Origin: an uncultured Oscillospiraceae bacterium | GTDB lineage: Bacteria > Bacillota > Clostridia > Oscillospirales > Oscillospiraceae | Length of the DNA: 64,000 nucleotides | Direction of reading: 5' to 3' | Assembly: GCA_944386845.1 (NCBI GenBank) | Contig: CALXCP010000001.1 | Location: forward strand, 30,578-94,577 | Shown here: piece by piece, positions 55,618 to 63,284 of the stretch | Layout of the letters: each line of letters opens with the position of its first letter | How positions within the stretch are numbered: the first letter of the stretch is position 1 | Position numbers and translations under genes: made by a program | Notes under the pieces: generated by a model | Database searches by the model: none | Seen by the model: the letters and a program-made list of their open reading frames with translations, nothing else | Told to the model about the DNA's origin: nothing

Positions 55618-57416
55618 ACAACGGATATACCGGGGTCATCCTGCGGGTGGACCTGAAGAAGGGCACCGTGGCCAAGGAACCCCTGAACTGGAAGAACGCG
55701 GAGGACTTCGTGGGCGCCCGGGGCCTGGGCACCAAGTATTACTGCGACGAGTGCGACCCCAACTGCGATCCCCTGGGGCCCGACAATAAGCTGATCTTCA
55801 TGACCGGCCCCCTCACCGGCACCGTGGCCCCCTCGGCCGGCCGGTATGACGTGGTGGCCAAGTCCCCCCTGACGGGGGCCATCGGGGCGGCCAACTCGGG
55901 CGGACACTTCGGCCCCGAGCTGAAGTACGCCGGCTACGACGGCATCATCTTCGAGAACGTGGCCGACCACCCGGTGTACCTGTACATCAACGACGACAAG
56001 GTGGAGCTGCGGGACGCCTCTCACCTGTGGGGCAAGGACGTGTACGAGACCACCGACCTGCTCAACGCCGAGTGCGGCGAGAGCTTCCGGGTGGCCTGCA
56101 TCGCCCCCACTGGGGAGAACGGCTGCCTCTTCGCCGGCGTCATGAACGACAAGCACCGGGCCGCCGGCCGCGGCGGCATGGGCACCGTCATGGGCGTGAA
56201 GAAGCTCAAGGCGGTGGTGGTGAAGGGGACGGGCTCCGTCCGGGTGGCCCGGCCCAAGGAGTTCTTCCAGGACTGTATGGATGCCCGGGCCACCCTGAAG
56301 GCCCACCCCGTCACCGGGGCCGGCCTGTCCGCTTACGGCACCCAGATCCTGGTGAACATCATCAACGCCTCGGGGGCCATGCCCAAGAACAACGGCCGGG
56401 ACGGCTCGGTGTTCGCCGACGCCGACGACATCTCGGGCGAGACCCTCACCGCCAAGTACCTGCTGCGGAACAAGGGCTGCTTCGGCTGCTCCATCGGCTG
56501 CGGCCGGGTCACCGACATCAAGGAGGGCCCCTTCAAGTCCAAGGGCGAGGGCCCCGAGTATGAGGCGGGCTGGTCCTTCGGCGCCGACTGCGGCGTCAAC
56601 GACCTGGCCGCGGTGTGTGACGCCAACTTCCTGTGCAACCAGTACGGCATCGACCCCATCACCATGGGGGCCACCATCGCCTGCGCCATGGAGCTGTACG
56701 AGATGGGGGCCCTGCCCGAGAGCGACGTGGGCTTCCCCCTCCGCTTCGGCGACGCGGCGGCCATGGTGAAGTGCACCGAGCTGACCTGCAAGGGGGAGGG
56801 CTTCGGCAAGATCCTGGGCCTGGGCTCCTACCGCATGGCCGAGAAGTACGGCCACCCCGAGCTGTCCATGTCGGTGAAGAAGCAGGAGATGCCCGCCTAT
56901 GACGGCCGGGCCATCCAGGGCATCGGCCTGGAGTACGCCACCTCCAACCGGGGCGGCTGCCACGTCCGGGGCTATGTCATCAGCCCCGAGGTGCTGGGCA
57001 TCCCCGTCAAGACCGACCCCCTGGTCACCGAGGGGAAGGCCGGCCTGCTGAAGACCTTCCAGGACCTGACCGCCCTGGTGGACTCCACCGGCATGTGCCT
57101 GTTCACCACCTTCGGTATCGGCTTGCCCGAGATCGCCGCTGCCTACCGGGACGCGGTGGGCACCGACGAGAGCGACGAGGACATCCTGCTCAAGGGCGAG
57201 CGGGTCTGGAACCTGGAGAAGCAGTTCAACATCGCCGCCGGGGTGGAGAAGGACACCCTGCCCCCCCGGCTGCTGCGGGAGGAGCTGCCCGAAGGGCCCG
57301 CCCAGGGCAAGGTCAACCAGCTGCAGACCATGCTGGCCGAATACTACCAGGTCCGGGGCTGGACAGCGGAGGGCATCCCCACGCCGGAGAAGCTCCAGGC
57401 CCTGAAGCTGAGCTGA
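55614..57416 (+). CDS. Tungsten-containing aldehyde:ferredoxin oxidoreductase-family catalytic subunit (WorL-like)
   Basis: 600 residues of the AOR family, close to the usual length. The bis-tungstopterin-binding region has GAIGAANSGGHFGPELKYAG and GRGGMGTVMGVKKLKA. 4Fe-4S ligands are Cys289, Cys292, Cys296 (CFGCSIGC) and Cys495 (STGMCLF), one residue off the positions in the Pyrococcus enzyme. The acid residue region GPEYEAGWSFGADCG is also present. AOR enzymes oxidise aldehydes to carboxylic acids using low-potential acceptors. ATG 55614 overlaps the preceding ferredoxin gene. The MoaD-like gene follows after a perfect 15-bp hairpin (57453-57485). Substrate is not predictable. Confidence 0.95.
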   Translation: MNNGYTGVILRVDLKKGTVAKEPLNWKNAEDFVGARGLGTKYYCDECDPNCDPLGPDNKLIFMTGPLTGTVAPSAGRYDVVAKSPLTGAIGAANSGGHFGPELKYAGYDGIIFENVADHPVYLYINDDKVELRDASHLWGKDVYETTDLLNAECGESFRVACIAPTGENGCLFAGVMNDKHRAAGRGGMGTVMGVKKLKAVVVKGTGSVRVARPKEFFQDCMDARATLKAHPVTGAGLSAYGTQILVNIINASGAMPKNNGRDGSVFADADDISGETLTAKYLLRNKGCFGCSIGCGRVTDIKEGPFKSKGEGPEYEAGWSFGADCGVNDLAAVCDANFLCNQYGIDPITMGATIACAMELYEMGALPESDVGFPLRFGDAAAMVKCTELTCKGEGFGKILGLGSYRMAEKYGHPELSMSVKKQEMPAYDGRAIQGIGLEYATSNRGGCHVRGYVISPEVLGIPVKTDPLVTEGKAGLLKTFQDLTALVDSTGMCLFTTFGIGLPEIAAAYRDAVGTDESDEDILLKGERVWNLEKQFNIAAGVEKDTLPPRLLREELPEGPAQGKVNQLQTMLAEYYQVRGWTAEGIPTPEKLQALKLS

Positions 57417-57452
57417 CGAAACGGCCGGCCCGCCGGCCGCATACGATCATCC

Positions 57453-57485
57453 GGCCAGAGGCTGCCCCGGGGGCAGCCTCTGGCC
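57453..57485 (+). other. Perfect intercistronic palindrome in the tungsten operon
   Basis: A 15-bp perfect inverted repeat (57453-57467, 57471-57485) with GGG loop, between the oxidoreductase and MoaD-like genes. There is no T run, so it is more likely an mRNA-stability or processing element than a terminator. Confidence 0.6.
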
Positions 57486-57514
57486 CCGGCGCATGAAAAG
57501 GGAAGGTGCCCGCT

Positions 57515-57796
57515 ATGACGGTGAGATTCTTCGCGTACCTCCGGGACCGGGAGTACGCCAACTGCAAGGAGCTGGAGACCGCCGCCCCCGCCACGGTGCG
57601 GGCGCTGGGGGAGGAACTCTCCCAGCGCTTCGGGAAGAGGTTCCGGGGGGAGTTCTTCTCCCCCGACGGCGCCGAGCTGGGGGAGCGGGTCATCGTCATG
57701 GTCAACGGCCGGCGGGTGGAGTTCCTCAGCGGCATCGACACCCCGCTGAAGGAGTCGGACACCGTGCAGATCTTCCCTGTGGTGGCCGGCGGCTGA
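57515..57796 (+). CDS. MoaD/ThiS-family sulfur carrier
   Basis: 93 residues from ATG 57515 (GGAAGG 8 bp upstream). It has a ubiquitin-like beta-grasp fold and the C-terminal Gly-Gly (IFPVVAGG) that is adenylated and thiocarboxylated. MoaD-like proteins supply sulfur for the dithiolene of pyranopterin cofactors. Location inside the operon suggests dedication to the tungsten cofactor of the adjacent enzyme. Similar MoaD paralogues are often found next to AOR genes. Confidence 0.92.
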   Translation: MTVRFFAYLRDREYANCKELETAAPATVRALGEELSQRFGKRFRGEFFSPDGAELGERVIVMVNGRRVEFLSGIDTPLKESDTVQIFPVVAGG

Positions 57797-57830
57797 CGGC
57801 GGGACGAGATAACGAAAGGCGGTGAACCGC

Positions 57831-58304
57831 GTGCAGATTGATATGGACGAGGTCCTGGAGATCCTCCACCGATACCCCAGGGAGAAGCGGCATTCCCTGG
57901 CCATCATGCAGGATCTGCAGCACCATTTCAACTACATCCCCCGAGAGGGGATGGAGGCCCTGGCCGAGTATCTGGAGTGCCCCCTGTCCTCCCTGTACTC
58001 CATGGCGACCTTTTACCGCGCCCTGAGCCTCAAGCCCAAGGGCAAGCACATCATCAAGCTCTGCGACGGCACGGCGTGCCACATCCGGGGCTCCGTCAAC
58101 CTGGCGGGGGGCATCGGCCGGCTGCTGGGCATCGGGGCGGGGGAGACCTCCGCCGACGGGCTGTTCTCCCTGGAGCTGGTGAACTGCCTGGGCTCCTGCG
58201 CCCTGGCGCCGGTGATGGTGGTGGACGACACCTACTACGGCAAGGTCACCCTGGAGAAGCTGCCTGAGATCCTGAACAAGTACCGAGAGGAGGCGGCGGG
58301 ATGA
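57831..58304 (+). CDS. NuoE-like 2Fe-2S subunit (BfuC/HydC type)
   Basis: 157 residues. GTG 57831 is preferred because GGCGGTGA lies 5 bp upstream; GTG 57822 is the alternative. The thioredoxin-like 2Fe-2S site has Cys78, Cys83 (CDGTAC), Cys119 and Cys123 (CLGSC). It is the small diaphorase subunit that pairs with the NuoF-like flavoprotein in complex I, NADH-dependent hydrogenases and bifurcating enzymes. Its stop overlaps the next start by 4 bp. Confidence 0.93.
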   Translation: MQIDMDEVLEILHRYPREKRHSLAIMQDLQHHFNYIPREGMEALAEYLECPLSSLYSMATFYRALSLKPKGKHIIKLCDGTACHIRGSVNLAGGIGRLLGIGAGETSADGLFSLELVNCLGSCALAPVMVVDDTYYGKVTLEKLPEILNKYREEAAG

Positions 58305-60100
58305 ACCGGACGATCCTGGTGTGCTGCGGCACAGGCTGTCTGGCCAACGGCAGCAAGGGGGTGGCGGACGAGTTCCAGCGCCTCATCGACCAGCGGGGGA
58401 CGGACGCCCGGGTGAAGTGCTATGTGAAGCGCACCGGGTGCAACGGCTTCTGCGAGAACGGGCCCATCGTGAAGGTCATGCCCGATGACATCATCTACTA
58501 CAAGGTCCGGGAGAAGGACGTGGCCGAGATCCTGGACAAGACGGTGGAGAAGGGGGAGACGGTGGACCGCCTGCTCTACCGGGACGACCAGGGCCGGCCG
58601 GTGAAGCACCAGCACGAGAACCCCTTCTATGCCCCCCAGCACAAGACCGCCCTGCGCAACATCGGGGCCATCGACCCCACCCGGGTGGAGGACTACATCG
58701 CCGCCGGCGGGTATGAGGCCCTGAAAAAGGCGCTGGCCATGACCCCGGCGGAGATCATCGAGCAGGTGAAGCGCTCCGGCCTGCGGGGCCGCGGCGGCGC
58801 CGGCTTCCCCACCTGGCGCAAGTGGCAGACCGCCGCTGAGCAGGAGGCCACCCCCAAATACGTGGCCTGCAACGGCGACGAGGGCGACCCCGGCGCCTTC
58901 ATGGACCGCTCGGTGCTGGAGGGCGACCCCCACACCGTGCTGGAGGGGCTGGCCATCTGCGCCCTGGCCATCGGGGCGGAGGAGGGCTTCCTCTACATCC
59001 GGGACGAGTACGGGTTGGCGGTGCGCAACGTCACCACCGCCATCGCCGACGCCGAGCGCCACGGCATCCTGGGCGACGACGTGCTGGGCAGCGGCCGGCG
59101 GCTGAAGCTCAGCGTGGTCCGGGGGGGCGGCGCCTTCGTCTGCGGCGAGGAGACCGCCCTGATCGCCTCCATCGAGGGCAGCTGCGGCGAGCCCCGGCCC
59201 CGGCCCCCCTTCCCGGCGGTGAAGGGCCTGTTCGGGCAGCCCACCGTGCTCAACAACGTGGAGACCCTGGCCAACATCCCCGTCATCCTGAAGGACGGGG
59301 GGGACGCCTTCGCCGCTGTGGGCACCGAGGGCAGCAAGGGAACCAAGGTGTTCGCCCTGGTGGGCAAGGTGAAGCGCACCGGCCTGGTGGAGATCCCCAT
59401 GGGGGCTACCCTGCGCCACCTGATCTACGACATCGGCGGCGGCATCCAGAACGACCGGCCCTTCAAGGCGGTGCAGACCGGCGGACCCTCCGGCGGGTGC
59501 ATCCCCGCCCACATGCTGGACCTGCCGGTGGACTTCGACACTCTGAAGAGCCACGGGGCCATGATGGGCTCGGGCGGCATGATCGTCATGGACGACCGCA
59601 GCTGCATGGTGGAGGTGGCCCGGTACTACATCAACTTCCTGGCCGAGGAGAGCTGCGGCAAATGCACCCCCTGCCGGGAGGGCCTGCGGAAGATGCTGGA
59701 GATCCTCACCGACATTTGCGAGGGCCGGGGCCAGGAGGGGGACATCCAGCTGCTGGAGCAGCTGGGCCACACCCTTCAGGACAGCTGCCTGTGCGCCCTG
59801 GGCAAGACGGCGCCCAACCCGGTGCTCACCACCATCCAGTACTTCCGGGACGAGTACGAGGCCCACATCCGGGAGCACCGCTGTCCGGCGGGGGTGTGCG
59901 TGAAGCTCACCGCCTTCCGCATCGACGCCGACAGGTGCCGGGGCTGCACCGCCTGTGCCCGGGCCTGTCCCACCGGGGCCATCACCGGCGCGGTGAAGCA
60001 GCCCCACGTCATCGACAGCAGCAAGTGCATCTCCTGCGGCAGCTGCCGGGAGGCCTGCCGCTTTGACGCGGTGGAGACCGAAGGGAGGGACGCGGTATGA
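58301..60100 (+). CDS. NuoF-like FMN/NAD+ subunit with extra ferredoxin domain (BfuB/HydB type)
   Basis: 599 residues. The N-terminal thioredoxin-like 2Fe-2S domain has CCGTGC and CNGFC (Cys9, 13, 47, 51). The FMN/NADH core has LRGRGGAGFPTWRKW and ACNGDEGDPGAFMDRS. A 4Fe-4S site lies in ESCGKCTPCREG (about 449-460). The C-terminal domain adds two 4Fe-4S motifs (CRGCTACARACP and CISCGSCREACR, about 546-590). This architecture is that of HydB/HndC in bifurcating hydrogenases and the Bfu family, not of plain complex I NuoF. It should hold the flavin where electrons split between NAD+ and ferredoxin. Confidence 0.95.
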   Translation: MNRTILVCCGTGCLANGSKGVADEFQRLIDQRGTDARVKCYVKRTGCNGFCENGPIVKVMPDDIIYYKVREKDVAEILDKTVEKGETVDRLLYRDDQGRPVKHQHENPFYAPQHKTALRNIGAIDPTRVEDYIAAGGYEALKKALAMTPAEIIEQVKRSGLRGRGGAGFPTWRKWQTAAEQEATPKYVACNGDEGDPGAFMDRSVLEGDPHTVLEGLAICALAIGAEEGFLYIRDEYGLAVRNVTTAIADAERHGILGDDVLGSGRRLKLSVVRGGGAFVCGEETALIASIEGSCGEPRPRPPFPAVKGLFGQPTVLNNVETLANIPVILKDGGDAFAAVGTEGSKGTKVFALVGKVKRTGLVEIPMGATLRHLIYDIGGGIQNDRPFKAVQTGGPSGGCIPAHMLDLPVDFDTLKSHGAMMGSGGMIVMDDRSCMVEVARYYINFLAEESCGKCTPCREGLRKMLEILTDICEGRGQEGDIQLLEQLGHTLQDSCLCALGKTAPNPVLTTIQYFRDEYEAHIREHRCPAGVCVKLTAFRIDADRCRGCTACARACPTGAITGAVKQPHVIDSSKCISCGSCREACRFDAVETEGRDAV

Positions 60101-60843
60101 CCATCACCATCGACGGGAAGCGCTGTACCTGCGAGAAGGGGGAGAAGCTGCTGGCGGTGGCCCGGCGCAACTGGATCCCCATCCCCACCCTCTGCCACCA
60201 CGAGAGCCTGCCCGGACAGGCCAGCTGCCGGGTGTGCCTGGTGGAGGTGGTCCAGCAGGGCCGCAGCTCGGTGGTGGCCTCCTGCGTCTACCCCGTGGAG
60301 GACGGGATCGAGGTCTACACCAACAGCGACCGGGTCCGGGCCGAGCGGGGGATGGTACTGGCCCTGCTGCGCAAACGCGCGCCGGACAGCCAGCTCATCG
60401 CCGACATGTGCAGGCTCTACGACGCCCCGGACCTGGACCGGGTGAAGGTGTCCGTGCCGGGCAAGTGCATCCTGTGCGGCCTGTGCGTCCGGGCGTGCAC
60501 CGAGCTGAGCGTGGGGGCCATCTCCACGGTGAACCGCGGGGTGACCAAGGAGATCGCCACCCCCTACCACGAGCCCAGCGCCGTCTGCGTGGGTTGCGGC
60601 AGCTGTGCCAGCGTGTGCCCCACCGGGGCCATCGAGATCGTCGAGACGGCGGACACCCGGACCATCTGGGACAAGACCTTCCGGCTAGTCCGCTGCGCCC
60701 GGTGCGGCGAGCCCATCGGCACCGAGGAGGAGCTGGCCCATGCCGCCCGCAAGGGGGGGACCGAGCCGGACACCCTGTGCGAGCGCTGCCGCCGGCGGAG
60801 CATGACCGACGTGCTGGCCGCCACCTACGGCGACAGGGAGTGA
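60097..60843 (+). CDS. NuoG-like Fe-S subunit without hydrogenase domain (BfuA type)
   Basis: 248 residues. The N-terminal 2Fe-2S ferredoxin domain has CHHESLPGQASCRVCLVEV and a fourth Cys. A His/Cys-type region is reduced. Two 4Fe-4S motifs follow (CILCGLCVRACTE, CVGCGSCASVCP), then a C-terminal CxxC pair (CARCGEPI, CERCRRR). It resembles the N-terminal third of Fe-Fe hydrogenase HydA or NuoG but stops before any H-cluster or molybdopterin domain. So it is an electron-transfer subunit linking the polyferredoxin to the flavin subunit. ATG 60097 overlaps the previous stop. Confidence 0.92.
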   Translation: MTITIDGKRCTCEKGEKLLAVARRNWIPIPTLCHHESLPGQASCRVCLVEVVQQGRSSVVASCVYPVEDGIEVYTNSDRVRAERGMVLALLRKRAPDSQLIADMCRLYDAPDLDRVKVSVPGKCILCGLCVRACTELSVGAISTVNRGVTKEIATPYHEPSAVCVGCGSCASVCPTGAIEIVETADTRTIWDKTFRLVRCARCGEPIGTEEELAHAARKGGTEPDTLCERCRRRSMTDVLAATYGDRE

Positions 60844-60863
60844 CCCCGGAAGCATGTAAAAAG

Positions 60864-60899
60864 GGCCCGCCCGGAACGAAAGCTCCGGGCGGGCCATTT
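60864..60899. terminator. Bidirectional terminator ending the tungsten operon
   Basis: GGCCCGCCCGGA/TCCGGGCGGGCC stem with A-run and T-run flanks, between converging genes. Confidence 0.92.
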
Positions 60900-60919
60900 T
60901 TGTGTCCTGTGGGGGCGGC

Positions 60920-62611
60920 TCACTCCGCCGCGATCATGTAGTAGTAGACGGGCTGCCCGCCGGCGATGAGGGAGAGCTCCGCGTTGGGGCAGGCGGCGGT
61001 GAACAGCTCCAGAGCGTGCTGGGCCTGCTCCTGGGTCACCTGGTCGCCGTAATAGATGGTGATGAACTCGGCCTCCTGCTGGGGGGCGTCCTGGGCCAGC
61101 TGGTTCAACAGGGCGTCCAGATCGGCGTCGGTGCCGAAGAGCTGCCCCTCGCTGAGGGCCAGGTAGTCCCCCTCCCGGATGGTCACCCCGCCGAAGTCGG
61201 AGTTCCGGGCGGCGTAGGTCACCTCGGAGGTGTGGACGCCGGAGAGAGCCTCGGTCATGGCCGCGGTGTTGTCCTCCACCGAGACGTCGGGATCCCACAC
61301 CAGCATGGCGGAGATGCCCTGGGGCACGGTGCGGCTGGGCAGGACGACGACCTGCTTGCCCTCGGCCAGGGGGATGCACTGCTCGGCGGCCATGATGATG
61401 TTCTTGTTGTTGGGCAGGACGTAGACCACCCTGGCGGGGGTGCGGTCGATCTCCCGGAGGATGTCCTCGGTGGAGGGGTTCATGGTCTGACCTCCGCCCA
61501 CCACGCCGTCGGCCCCCAGCTCCCGGAACAGGGCGGCCAGCCCGTCCCCGGCGCACACGGCCACGAAGCCGTAGTCCTTTTCCGGGGCGGCGGGGCCGGC
61601 GGGCCCGGCCTCCCGGGCGGCCTGCTCCTCCAGCGCGGCCTCCGCCATGTCCAGGTCGTCGGTGGACTGGGGGGCCCGGCCGGCGGCCATGTCCTCGTAC
61701 TGGGTGCGCATATTCTCGATCTTGGCCAGCTCCAGGGTGCCGTGCTTCTGGGCCTCGGTGAGGGCGGCCCCGGGGGTGTCGGTGTGGACGTGGACCTTGA
61801 AGGCGTCGTCGTCCTCGCCGATGACCAGGCTGTCCCCGATGCTGTTCAGATAGGCCCGGAAGGCCGTCAGGTCGGTGCGGGGGGACTTGCGCACGATGAA
61901 CACCGTGTCGAAGGTGAAGGTGATCTCCTCGTCGGTGAGGGCGGCGAAGTCGGCCTTGTCCTGGGCGGCGGCGGTGTCGTCGGCCTCGGGGGCGGGGATG
62001 CCCCGCAGCTCGTCCAGCATGCCCTGCAGGATGATGAGGAAGCCCTTGCCCCCGGCGTCCACCACCCCGGCCTTCTTCAGGACGGGGTTCTGCTCGATGG
62101 TCTCGGCCAGGGCGGCGTGGCCCTCGGTGATGGCGGCCTCCAGCACCGCCTCGATGGCGGTGTTCTCCCGGGCGGCGGCGGCGGCCCGGGCGGCCGCCAT
62201 GCGGGAGACGGTGAGGATGGTGCCCTCGGCGGGCTTCATCACCGCCTTATAGGCGGCGGCCACGCCGTAGTCCAGGGCGATGGCGAAGTCCCGGCCGTCG
62301 ATGCTGTCCTTGTCCTTCACCGCCTTGCCGAAGCCGCGGAACAGCAGGGAAAGGATCACCCCGGAGTTGCCCCGGGCGCCCCGGAGCAGGGCGCTGGCGG
62401 TGACAGAGGCGGCCTCCCCCACGCCGGCGGGGGCCTTCTTGTTCAGCTCGGGCACGGCGGCCCCGATGGTCAGGCTCATATTGGTGCCGGTGTCCCCGTC
62501 GGGCACCGGGAAGACGTTCAGGTCGTTGACAGACTGCTTTTCCGCGGCGATGGAGGCCGCGCCGTGGATGATCATCCGGCGGAACTGCGCGCCGTCGATG
62601 GTAGCGTTCAT
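60920..62611 (-). CDS. DAK2-domain protein, fatty acid kinase FakA/YloV family
   Basis: 563 residues from ATG 62611. The N-terminal DhaL-like kinase domain has NVFPVPDGDTGTNMSLT with Mg-binding aspartates, LLRGARGNSGVILSL, and VVDAGGKGFLIILQGM. A middle domain and the C-terminal DegV-like DAK1_2 part follow (VYVLPNNKNIIMAAEQ, VVVLPSRTVPQGISAM). FakA phosphorylates fatty acids bound to FakB, feeding phospholipid synthesis. It forms an operon with the Asp23-family gene, the usual Firmicute pairing. Confidence 0.93.
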   Translation of the reverse strand: MNATIDGAQFRRMIIHGAASIAAEKQSVNDLNVFPVPDGDTGTNMSLTIGAAVPELNKKAPAGVGEAASVTASALLRGARGNSGVILSLLFRGFGKAVKDKDSIDGRDFAIALDYGVAAAYKAVMKPAEGTILTVSRMAAARAAAAARENTAIEAVLEAAITEGHAALAETIEQNPVLKKAGVVDAGGKGFLIILQGMLDELRGIPAPEADDTAAAQDKADFAALTDEEITFTFDTVFIVRKSPRTDLTAFRAYLNSIGDSLVIGEDDDAFKVHVHTDTPGAALTEAQKHGTLELAKIENMRTQYEDMAAGRAPQSTDDLDMAEAALEEQAAREAGPAGPAAPEKDYGFVAVCAGDGLAALFRELGADGVVGGGQTMNPSTEDILREIDRTPARVVYVLPNNKNIIMAAEQCIPLAEGKQVVVLPSRTVPQGISAMLVWDPDVSVEDNTAAMTEALSGVHTSEVTYAARNSDFGGVTIREGDYLALSEGQLFGTDADLDALLNQLAQDAPQQEAEFITIYYGDQVTQEQAQHALELFTAACPNAELSLIAGGQPVYYYMIAAE

Positions 62612-62656
62612 ACGAAGCAAGATCCTTTCTGTGTTGGAATGGACGCAGGCACGGCG

Positions 62657-63004
62657 TCAGATGAGCATGGAGTCCACGAAGACGTCCACGGCGCTGACCT
62701 CGGTGCCGGTGTTCTTGCTGACCACATAGCGGACTTCGCTCATGATGGACCGGCACACCGCCATAAGGTTGACCCCGTTCTCCACGATGATGTGCAGCTC
62801 GATGGAGACAGTGCCGTTCTCATTGCGGTAGACCTTGACCCCCTTGGACAGGGACTCCCGCCGCAGCAGGTGGACCAGGCCGTCCGTCTTGGAGCGCAGG
62901 GCCATGCCCTTCACCCCGTAGCAGTTGGTGGCGGCGATCCCTGCGATGTGGGTGAACACGTCGGTGCTGATATTGATCTCGCCCTTTTCGGACTGCAGTT
63001 TCAT
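62657..63004 (-). CDS. Asp23/Gls24-family envelope stress protein (YloU-like)
   Basis: 115 residues from ATG 63004 (AAGGAAGG upstream). The Asp23 fold is recognisable: KGEINISTDVFTHIAGIAAT, CYGVKGMA, VKVYRNENGTVSIELHIIVE and a C-terminal VSAVDVFVDSM. YloU/Asp23 proteins are small, membrane-associated through partners, and linked to wall and lipid homeostasis. It precedes the FakA-like gene in one transcript. Confidence 0.92.
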   Translation of the reverse strand: MKLQSEKGEINISTDVFTHIAGIAATNCYGVKGMALRSKTDGLVHLLRRESLSKGVKVYRNENGTVSIELHIIVENGVNLMAVCRSIMSEVRYVVSKNTGTEVSAVDVFVDSMLI

Positions 63005-63084
63005 GATAGATGTACCTTCCTTTCCGCTGGACCGGGGCTCCCGGCCCAGAAAGAGTCGCAGGCGCAATGCTTCATTGTCCATCT

Positions 63085-63113
63085 ATTGTATACTGTTTCG
63101 GCGGAAAAAACAA
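63085..63113 (-). promoter_or_regulatory. Promoter for the asp23-fakA operon
   Basis: Minus strand TTGTTT (63113-63108), 17-bp spacer, TACAAT (63090-63085). Confidence 0.75.
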
Positions 63114-63242
63114 GAGAGAATCGGGGGAATTTCAAAGGAAGGGGAAAGCGTCCCGCAGATCGGGGCTCGGGAGCCGGAGGCGAGCGCGGAACATGGGGAC
63201 GGGGGGGCTCCCGGGCCTGCGTCCGGCGGAGAGGACGCAAAA

Positions 63243-63270
63243 GGGGAGGGACGCGGGCGCGTCCCTCCCC
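63243..63270 (-). terminator. Terminator of galU
   Basis: GGGGAGGGACGC/GCGTCCCTCCCC stem with a minus-strand T run. Confidence 0.85.
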
Positions 63271-63284
63271 TTCGTCGGGCTGGG

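Noticed and set aside
60097..60843. Fe-Fe hydrogenase
   Set aside because: Only the N-terminal ferredoxin-like part is present; none of the H-cluster motifs follow.
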